From the NCBI GenBank assembly GCA_945485625.1, contig CALYSH010000136.1:1-5064 (forward strand): a stretch of DNA of 5,064 bases, in the 5' to 3' direction. Below the pieces are notes generated by a model, which was not told the DNA's origin, made no database searches, and saw only the letters and a program-made list of their open reading frames with translations. Within the stretch, counting starts at the first letter, position 1, and each line of letters starts with the position of its first letter. Below are positions 1 through 3,657 of this stretch, one piece after another. The translations under genes were made by a program, and so were the position numbers. The stretch is from an uncultured Lachnospiraceae bacterium (GTDB lineage Bacteria > Bacillota > Clostridia > Lachnospirales > Lachnospiraceae).

Positions 1-2
1 GC

Positions 3-104
3 ACAGCGAGAAACGCCGCAGAGCGGCAGGTGAAGCGGCGGAAAGGAGCGGCAGTGATAGAAATGTTACGGCTTTTTGAGAGGACGCGGATTGAAGCGTC
101 TTGA
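3..104 (+). CDS. Possible 3' end of an unidentified gene (partial, runs off left edge)
   Basis: An open frame enters from the left edge and ends at TGA 102-104, giving about 33 residues. They are basic and helical (RQVKRRKGAAVIEML, then RLFERTRIEAS). I do not recognise the protein. Some support for coding comes from the diverged copy at 1180-1218, which in the same frame reads KGTAFIETLWLFE before a stop, so the pattern K-G-x-A-x-I-E-x-L-x-L-F-E is kept although 6 of 39 bases differ. A C-terminus of a mobile-element protein is an inference only. The -35 of the next promoter lies inside this frame. Confidence 0.3.
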   Translation, partial: TARNAAERQVKRRKGAAVIEMLRLFERTRIEAS

Positions 105-119
105 GGTGCATGGTATAAT
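42..119 (+). repeat. Diverged dispersed direct repeat, copy 1 (contains promoter)
   Basis: Bases 42-80 match 1180-1218 at 33 of 39 positions by eye. Similarity resumes at ATTGAA and again at GCATGGTATAAT, with one base of length difference between -35 and -10. The copies are about 1.14 kb apart, in the same orientation, and flank the Xre-type gene. The similarity fades after the -10 box. Confidence 0.6.
91..119 (+). promoter_or_regulatory. Sigma-A promoter upstream of the Xre-type regulator leader
   Basis: The -35 is TTGAAG (91-96) and the -10 is TATAAT (114-119), separated by 17 bp, with TG two bases before the -10 box. This is close to the Firmicute consensus. The nearest downstream intact gene starts at 456, so a transcript would have a leader of roughly 330 nt. 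Confidence 0.65.
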
Positions 120-440
120 AAATAATAGTTTTCACGAAAGAAACGGAAGCGGCTAAAGCCCGTATTTGCGTTTTGCAGGAGAATACAGCTCAAGCAGAGT
201 TTATGTGTCGGTATAGCTGAACTACACCACTACACAAAACTTACGGCGGGAGTTGGGCTTTGTACCCCACGACACAGTAGAGGACAGGTATGTTTTCATG
301 CGGCTGAAGTTGTCGTAATTCTTATATGGTGGAGCCGCAAAAATGTACTTAGTCCCCATCCGCAAAGAAAAATTGCGGCTTTGACAAGCTTGCTTGACAG
401 AAAGCAAGGACAAAATCAAGTACAATAAAGCTGCAAGAAA
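120..440 (+). other. Long leader region before the Xre-type gene
   Basis: No convincing gene is seen. There are two inverted repeats: AGCCGCAA 333-340 with TTGCGGCT 373-380 (32-nt loop), and CTTGCTT 389-395 with AAGCAAG 402-408 (6-nt loop). Two TTGACA hexamers (381-386, 394-399) and a TACAAT (421-426) suggest a second promoter, but the spacings (34 and 21 bp) are poor. One frame, 217-318, reads like a short protein remnant (residues such as LRRELGFVPHDTVEDRYVF) with a stop just before it and no start, so it may be decayed coding sequence. Confidence 0.4.
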
Positions 441-447
441 AAGGAGG
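441..447 (+). promoter_or_regulatory. Ribosome-binding site that sets the ATG start at 456
   Basis: AAGGAGG lies 8 nt before ATG 456. A longer reading from GTG 447 would begin inside this Shine-Dalgarno sequence, so the ATG is the better start. Confidence 0.85.
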
Positions 448-455
448 TGCTTTAC

Positions 456-1100
456 ATGAGCAAAAACCTCGCTGATAACATCGTCACCCTGCGAAAAAAG
501 CATGGGCTGTCACAAGAACAGTTTGCCGAAAAAATCAGCGTTTCCCGACAGACCGTTTCAAATTGGGAGCGTGGAATAGCGGTTCCGGATGTTGAAACGC
601 TCAACCTAATTGCAAAGCTGTTCGATACAGATTTATCGGCTATAGTAAACGGAGAAAACAGCGGAACGGAGAAGCAGAAGGATACGCTGCGACACCGAAC
701 GGCGCTGTTGCTTGCTTCTGCCGCGCTGATGATCGTGCATTTTATTCTTGCCTTTTCCGGTAAGATTTATATGTTCCCTGTGGTAATTGTCCCCGGTTTA
801 CTTGTGGGATTGTCCGCACTAATCCACTTTGCTTTCCGCCATACTACCGCACAGAATGACTTTTCCATCATTGCAGGGTTTGACAAGAAAAAGGACAACA
901 TAGAGATTGTAAGAAAACAACTTGCCACAATCGACTTGCTTAATCTTGCCGTCGTGTTCTTGTTTAATATTTTGTTTTTTGCTATGTATGTCTCACCCGA
1001 AGATAGTTTACATATAAGCAACATGATATTTTTGGGTATATACATTCTGACTTTCATAACAATCGTTGTTGGGGTAAATCTAAAAATGAAGTCAAGATAA
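456..1100 (+). CDS. Xre-family HTH regulator with C-terminal four-helix membrane domain
   Basis: The protein has 214 residues. Residues 5-61 form a typical HTH_3/Cro-CI domain: LRKKHGLSQEQFAEKISVSR, then QTVSNWERG and a final helix ending near FDTDLSAI. After a charged linker (67-81) come hydrophobic stretches at about 82-100, 105-127, 161-183 and 190-210, so four membrane helices are likely, with a charged segment containing IIAGFDKKKD between the second and third. That segment resembles small membrane domains found behind Xre HTH domains in Clostridia, such as the DUF3784 type, but I cannot assign the family firmly. The likely role is a membrane-anchored transcription regulator, DNA-binding in the cytoplasm; its targets are unknown. 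It stands alone, flanked by the two repeat copies. No terminator is visible after the TAA stop. Confidence 0.85.
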   Translation: MSKNLADNIVTLRKKHGLSQEQFAEKISVSRQTVSNWERGIAVPDVETLNLIAKLFDTDLSAIVNGENSGTEKQKDTLRHRTALLLASAALMIVHFILAFSGKIYMFPVVIVPGLLVGLSALIHFAFRHTTAQNDFSIIAGFDKKKDNIEIVRKQLATIDLLNLAVVFLFNILFFAMYVSPEDSLHISNMIFLGIYILTFITIVVGVNLKMKSR

Positions 1101-1179
1101 ACTGCCCTGCTACACAACTGAATAGCCGTATGAAGCGCAATCTATGAAAAACCGGTTGAGCTTTTTTACCCGAAATCAC

Positions 1180-1258
1180 AAAGGAACGGCATTCATAGAA
1201 ACGTTGTGGCTTTTTGAGTGAAAGCAAATTGAAAGGGTTTGTTTACGCATGGTATAAT
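1180..1258 (+). repeat. Diverged dispersed direct repeat, copy 2 (contains promoter)
   Basis: This is the second copy of 42-119. In the frame matching copy 1 it runs into TGA at 1219-1221, whereas copy 1 stays open for 7 more codons, so this copy is more decayed as coding sequence. An ATG at 1144 opens a 25-codon frame through it, but there is no ribosome-binding site. Confidence 0.6.
1229..1258 (+). promoter_or_regulatory. Sigma-A promoter with no obvious downstream gene
   Basis: TTGAAA (1229-1234) and TATAAT (1253-1258) are separated by 18 bp, again with TG just before the -10. It lies in repeat copy 2. Transcription would run through about 300 nt without a clear gene to the terminator at 1566-1599. 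Confidence 0.6.
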
Positions 1259-1444
1259 CAAAATATATCGGAGCGTTTTTAAACAGACATATCCGTCAGA
1301 GCGGGCAAGCTTTGCGCAGCAAAAAAGCACTGGCAAAAAACGGCCGATGCCTTGATAGTGCGCTATGTAAGTGGGAATATTTAACGGCACAATCGCATTC
1401 CACTATGTCCATACATTCCATCAATGTGCGGATTGATTTTTAAG

Positions 1445-1464
1445 ATTGTAGTAAATTGTAGTAA
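1445..1464. repeat. Perfect 10-bp tandem duplication
   Basis: ATTGTAGTAA occurs twice back to back (1445-1454 and 1455-1464), in the gene-free stretch. It may be a simple slippage duplication. Confidence 0.7.
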
Positions 1465-1565
1465 AACGGGATGAATGTGTGAGCTTTCCAGCGGCAGATT
1501 CGGGCGCAAAATGAGAGCTAAAAGCTCCCCGAATAATGCTTTTGTGTAGTAAAGCATTTGAAAGC

Positions 1566-1599
1566 AAAAACCCCGAAAGTGCCTATTTTCGGGGTTTTT
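1566..1599. terminator. Strong bidirectional rho-independent terminator
   Basis: AAAAACCCCGAAA (1566-1578) pairs perfectly with TTTCGGGGTTTTT (1587-1599) around an 8-nt loop, giving a 13-bp stem with a U tract on either strand. On the minus strand it starts one base after the CCA end of the degenerate tRNA-Arg, as expected for that gene's terminator. On the plus strand it would end a transcript from the 1229-1258 promoter. Confidence 0.9.
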
Positions 1600-1600
1600 C

Positions 1601-1700
1601 TGGCGCACCTAACAAGATTCAACCTGTGACCTATCGCTTAGGAGGACAGAGCTAACCCTTTCCCGGGGTGTGCTCTATCCGAGGTTTATATTGTTAGCGC
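1601..1700 (-). pseudogene. Degenerate tRNA-Arg (anticodon CCU)
   Basis: On the minus strand the 3' half is clearly a tRNA: anticodon loop CTCCTAA (1644-1638), stem GCGAT, variable AGGTC, T stem ACAGG, T loop TTGAAT, then CTTGT, acceptor TAGGTGC, discriminator G and encoded CCA (1603-1601). The D-arm half GGATAGAGCA is also present (1680-1671), and the 5' end begins GCGC. It is broken in four ways. The T loop lacks the C of TTCGAAT. The D-stem 5' strand (normally like TAGCTCAG) is lost. The 5' anticodon stem does not pair well. About 23 extra bases, including CCCGGG, sit between the D arm and the anticodon loop, so the unit is 100 nt instead of about 77. It is unlikely to be functional and may mark an old tRNA integration site. 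Confidence 0.6.
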
Positions 1701-1796
1701 ATTTTGCGAATTTTTAGGGAATTGCGGGATTATTCAGAACTTCTTTTCTTGTTTTCGAACTTTATCAAGCCTTCAAAAATGCATGGCGTCGCTCGT

Positions 1797-1820
1797 GGTG
1801 CCACAAATGGTGCCAAATTG
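1797..1820. repeat. Paired GGTGCC motifs, 12-bp spacing (pair 1)
   Basis: GGTGCCACAAAT is followed immediately by GGTGCCAAATTG. A second pair with the same spacing lies at 1972-1995. Such pairs could be recombinase arm sites or the relic of a repeated coding end; neither can be shown here. Confidence 0.4.
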
Positions 1821-1971
1821 AACACCGGATATACCTTTCCTCTTGAGAGGGAGTGGTATAGCCGCTTTTTGAGGATATTAGTGAAATTCGGGTGGGTTTA
1901 AGCAATGATTGGCTGATTTCAGCAAAATCCAGAGTGGTCACAGTACGATCAGAACGCCAATCTTCCACAAA

Positions 1972-1995
1972 GGCGCCAAAACGGGTGCCATTTCA
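1972..1995. repeat. Paired GGYGCC motifs, 12-bp spacing (pair 2)
   Basis: GGCGCCAAAACG is followed immediately by GGTGCCATTTCA. The motif and spacing match pair 1, 175 bp away, in the same orientation. Confidence 0.4.
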
Positions 1996-2012
1996 AATTC
2001 ATAGACTATTTG

Positions 2013-2037
2013 AAGACGCAGACGATGCGTCTTTTTT
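2013..2037 (+). terminator. Rho-independent terminator with no gene in front of it
   Basis: AAGACGCA (2013-2020) pairs with TGCGTCTT (2026-2033) around GACGA, followed by a T run to 2037. No convincing plus-strand gene precedes it, so it probably belonged to a lost gene. It would insulate the defence operon from upstream transcription. Confidence 0.75.
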
Positions 2038-2104
2038 GATCGGCCGATTATAGTGTAGCTTACTCTTGGTAAAAAGCAAAGGGGTTATTTCAAATTTGCT
2101 GTTG

Positions 2105-2118
2105 ACTACGGTCGTAGT
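2105..2118. promoter_or_regulatory. Palindromic operator-like site
   Basis: ACTACG-GT-CGTAGT is a perfect 6-bp inverted repeat with a 2-bp centre. It lies about 40 bp upstream of the -35 of the abiE promoter and overlaps a TTGACT hexamer (2102-2107). The TAC-N4-GTA core resembles BlaI/MecI/CopY-type operators (TACA-NN-TGTA), but no such repressor is in the window. AbiEi proteins also bind inverted repeats in their own promoters, so it could be an AbiEi site. Confidence 0.4.
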
Positions 2119-2156
2119 TTTATCGCGAATATTTTTAGAATGTTTTGCTATTGATA

Positions 2157-2185
2157 TTGACTTTCATCGTAATAGCGAGTATAAT
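2157..2185 (+). promoter_or_regulatory. Sigma-A promoter of the abiE-hsdR operon
   Basis: TTGACT (2157-2162) and TATAAT (2180-2185) with a 17-bp spacer are close to consensus. The -10 is about 32 bp before the abiEi start, so the leader is short. GAGG at 2206-2209 lies 8 nt before ATG 2218. Confidence 0.8.
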
Positions 2186-2217
2186 ATTATTGAGTTGTTA
2201 TAACCGAGGTAAAGTGT

Positions 2218-2811
2218 ATGGATTACATGACTGAACTCGCCGCCATCGCAAAAGCACATGGCGGAATCATTGAAACAAAAGTAGCAGCGCAGCATGGCAT
2301 CTCAAAGGCGATGCTCTATAAGCTGTGCAAAGAAGATAAAATCCATCGAATTGTAAAGGGGCAGTACATTCTTCCCGATGATATGCAAGATGAGCTATTG
2401 TCGATCAGCAAGCGTTCCGACAAAGTGATCTTCTCCCATGAGACGGCGCTGTACTTACACGGAATTTCTGATCGCACCCCGTTCGAGCATACCATCACAG
2501 CCCCTTCCGGTTGCATCCCCTCAACAGCGATCAAGACCGAGTGCAAAGTGTATTACATCAAGCCGGAGCTGTTCGAGCTGGGAAAGACCACGCTGAAAAC
2601 CCCTGCCGGAAATGATGTCCCTGCCTACGATCTGGAGCGCACGATCTGTGACGTCATCCGCAGCCGCAACAAACTGGGAACCGAAACATTCCTTGCGGCG
2701 TTGAAGCTGTACGCAGCCAACCCGAAAAAGGATCTGAACAAACTGAACTCGTATGCAAAGAAGATGCGGGTGTCCAACATCCTGCGTCAGTATCTGGAGG
2801 TGCTACTGTGA
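2218..2811 (+). CDS. abiEi: AbiEi-type antitoxin and autorepressor
   Basis: The product has 197 residues and matches the AbiEi antitoxin family (type IV toxin-antitoxin, COG5340-like). Residues 6-53 form the N-terminal winged helix: a repeat of helix-turn-helix shape around AAQHGISKAMLYKLCKED, followed by the wing IVKGQYILP. The conserved patch HETALYLHGISDRTP is at 74-88 and YDLERTICDVIRS at 137-149, both typical of the family; the C-terminal part mediates toxin antagonism in known members. Known AbiEi proteins repress their own promoter and neutralise the partner toxin. ATG 2218 is preferred over ATG 2227 because GAGG sits 8 nt before it. The stop overlaps the toxin start by 4 nt (GTGA), indicating coupled translation. 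The length is close to family size and nothing appears broken. Confidence 0.88.
   Translation: MDYMTELAAIAKAHGGIIETKVAAQHGISKAMLYKLCKEDKIHRIVKGQYILPDDMQDELLSISKRSDKVIFSHETALYLHGISDRTPFEHTITAPSGCIPSTAIKTECKVYYIKPELFELGKTTLKTPAGNDVPAYDLERTICDVIRSRNKLGTETFLAALKLYAANPKKDLNKLNSYAKKMRVSNILRQYLEVLL
2796..2800 (+). promoter_or_regulatory. Ribosome-binding site supporting the GTG start of abiEii
   Basis: GGAGG inside the end of abiEi lies 7 nt before GTG 2808. The alternative ATG at 2820 would be 19 nt away, so the GTG start overlapping the abiEi stop is preferred. Confidence 0.75.
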
Positions 2812-3656
2812 GCAAAGCAATGAGTCTGAAAGCGAAGGTTCGGAACATTGCAAAACAGAAAAACATTCCGGCACAGGTCATTCTGCAAAATTACATGTTC
2901 GAGCGTCTCATGGTCCGCCTCTCTGCTTCCGAATATAAAGAGAAGTTCGTGTTAAAGGGCGGTATGCTGGTGGCGGCCATTGTTGGTCTGGATAACCGAG
3001 CAACCATGGATATGGATACTACGCTGAAAAACCTGCCCCTCACACCGGAAGCCATCCGCAGTGCGCTGGAGACTATCTGCGGCATCGCCTTCGATGACGG
3101 TGTGTCCTTTGAGATCGGAACCATTTCGCCCATCCGTGAAGATGACATTTATGGTGGCTACCGCGTTATGCTGAACGCCAGATTTGATACGATAATCACC
3201 CCGCTCAGTATCGACGTATCCACCGGCGACGCCATCACTCCCCACGCGGTGCAGTACAATTTCTCTGAAATATTCGATGATGAGAAATCTTATGAATTAT
3301 GGGCATACAACATCGAAACCGTCATGGCAGAAAAGGTTGAAACCATCTTACGTCGCGGCGTGTTCAATACCCGACCCAGAGACTTTTACGATGCCTACAT
3401 ACTGAGCACAACCCAGAAATTTGACAAGGCCGTGTTCACTGATGCACTGCAGGCAACAGCCGCCCACCGCGGTACCGCACAGCAGATCGCAGATGTTCCC
3501 GCAATCCTGCAAAACATCGAAGAAAGCCCCAAACTCAAAACCATGTGGGAGAAATACCGCAAACAATTCGCATACGCAGCAGACATCGAATACGATCAGA
3601 TCATGACCGTGCTGAAAACACTACTGGGACTTTGCAAAACGGAAGGAGAACGATGA
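2808..3656 (+). CDS. abiEii: AbiEii-type nucleotidyltransferase toxin
   Basis: The product has 282 residues and belongs to the AbiEii/AbiGii toxin family (DUF1814, DNA polymerase beta-like nucleotidyltransferase fold). Seen motifs: KGG at 50-52, the R-x-T-x-D-x-D signature at 64-70 (Asp68 and Asp70 as likely metal ligands), IDVSTGD at 135-141, AEKVETIL at 174-181 with Lys176, and RPRDFYDAY at 189-197. These correspond to the nucleotide-binding, catalytic and C-terminal conserved motifs of the family. Characterised members block growth by transferring nucleotides to RNA targets such as tRNA acceptor ends, giving phage abortive infection. The target of this one is unknown. It is translationally coupled to abiEi, and its stop is 1 nt before hsdR. 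All key residues are present, so it appears functional. Confidence 0.88.
   Translation: MSKAMSLKAKVRNIAKQKNIPAQVILQNYMFERLMVRLSASEYKEKFVLKGGMLVAAIVGLDNRATMDMDTTLKNLPLTPEAIRSALETICGIAFDDGVSFEIGTISPIREDDIYGGYRVMLNARFDTIITPLSIDVSTGDAITPHAVQYNFSEIFDDEKSYELWAYNIETVMAEKVETILRRGVFNTRPRDFYDAYILSTTQKFDKAVFTDALQATAAHRGTAQQIADVPAILQNIEESPKLKTMWEKYRKQFAYAADIEYDQIMTVLKTLLGLCKTEGER
3643..3648 (+). promoter_or_regulatory. Ribosome-binding site for hsdR
   Basis: AAGGAG within the end of abiEii lies 9 nt before ATG 3658. The out-of-frame ATG at 3653 is only 4 nt away and opens a short unrelated frame, so 3658 is the hsdR start. Confidence 0.75.
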
Positions 3657-3657
3657 T

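Larger units (their letters stand above)
1101..2156. other. Long gene-free stretch with remnant elements
   Basis: No convincing protein gene is found in over 1 kb. Open frames on both strands lack ribosome-binding sites and recognisable domains. It contains, in order, repeat copy 2 with its promoter, a 10-bp tandem duplication, a bidirectional terminator, a degenerate tRNA-Arg on the minus strand, paired GGYGCC motifs, a plus-strand terminator and a palindrome, each listed separately. The mixture suggests a decayed insertion junction between the Xre-type gene and the defence operon. Confidence 0.6.

Noticed and set aside
447..455. Extended GTG start for the Xre-type gene
   Set aside because: The codon lies within the AAGGAGG ribosome-binding site; ATG 456 has ideal spacing.
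222..503. Minus-strand frame of 93 codons
   Set aside because: It overlaps the ribosome-binding site and start of the well-supported Xre-type gene, has no ribosome-binding site of its own and no recognisable domain.
1381..1608. Minus-strand frame of 75 codons
   Set aside because: Its start lies inside the tRNA/terminator and the terminator stem forms its first codons, so it is a chance frame.
1704..1901. Plus-strand frame of 65 codons
   Set aside because: There is no ribosome-binding site, the composition is unlike the neighbouring genes, and no family is recognised. It might be debris of a mobile-element gene, but this cannot be supported.
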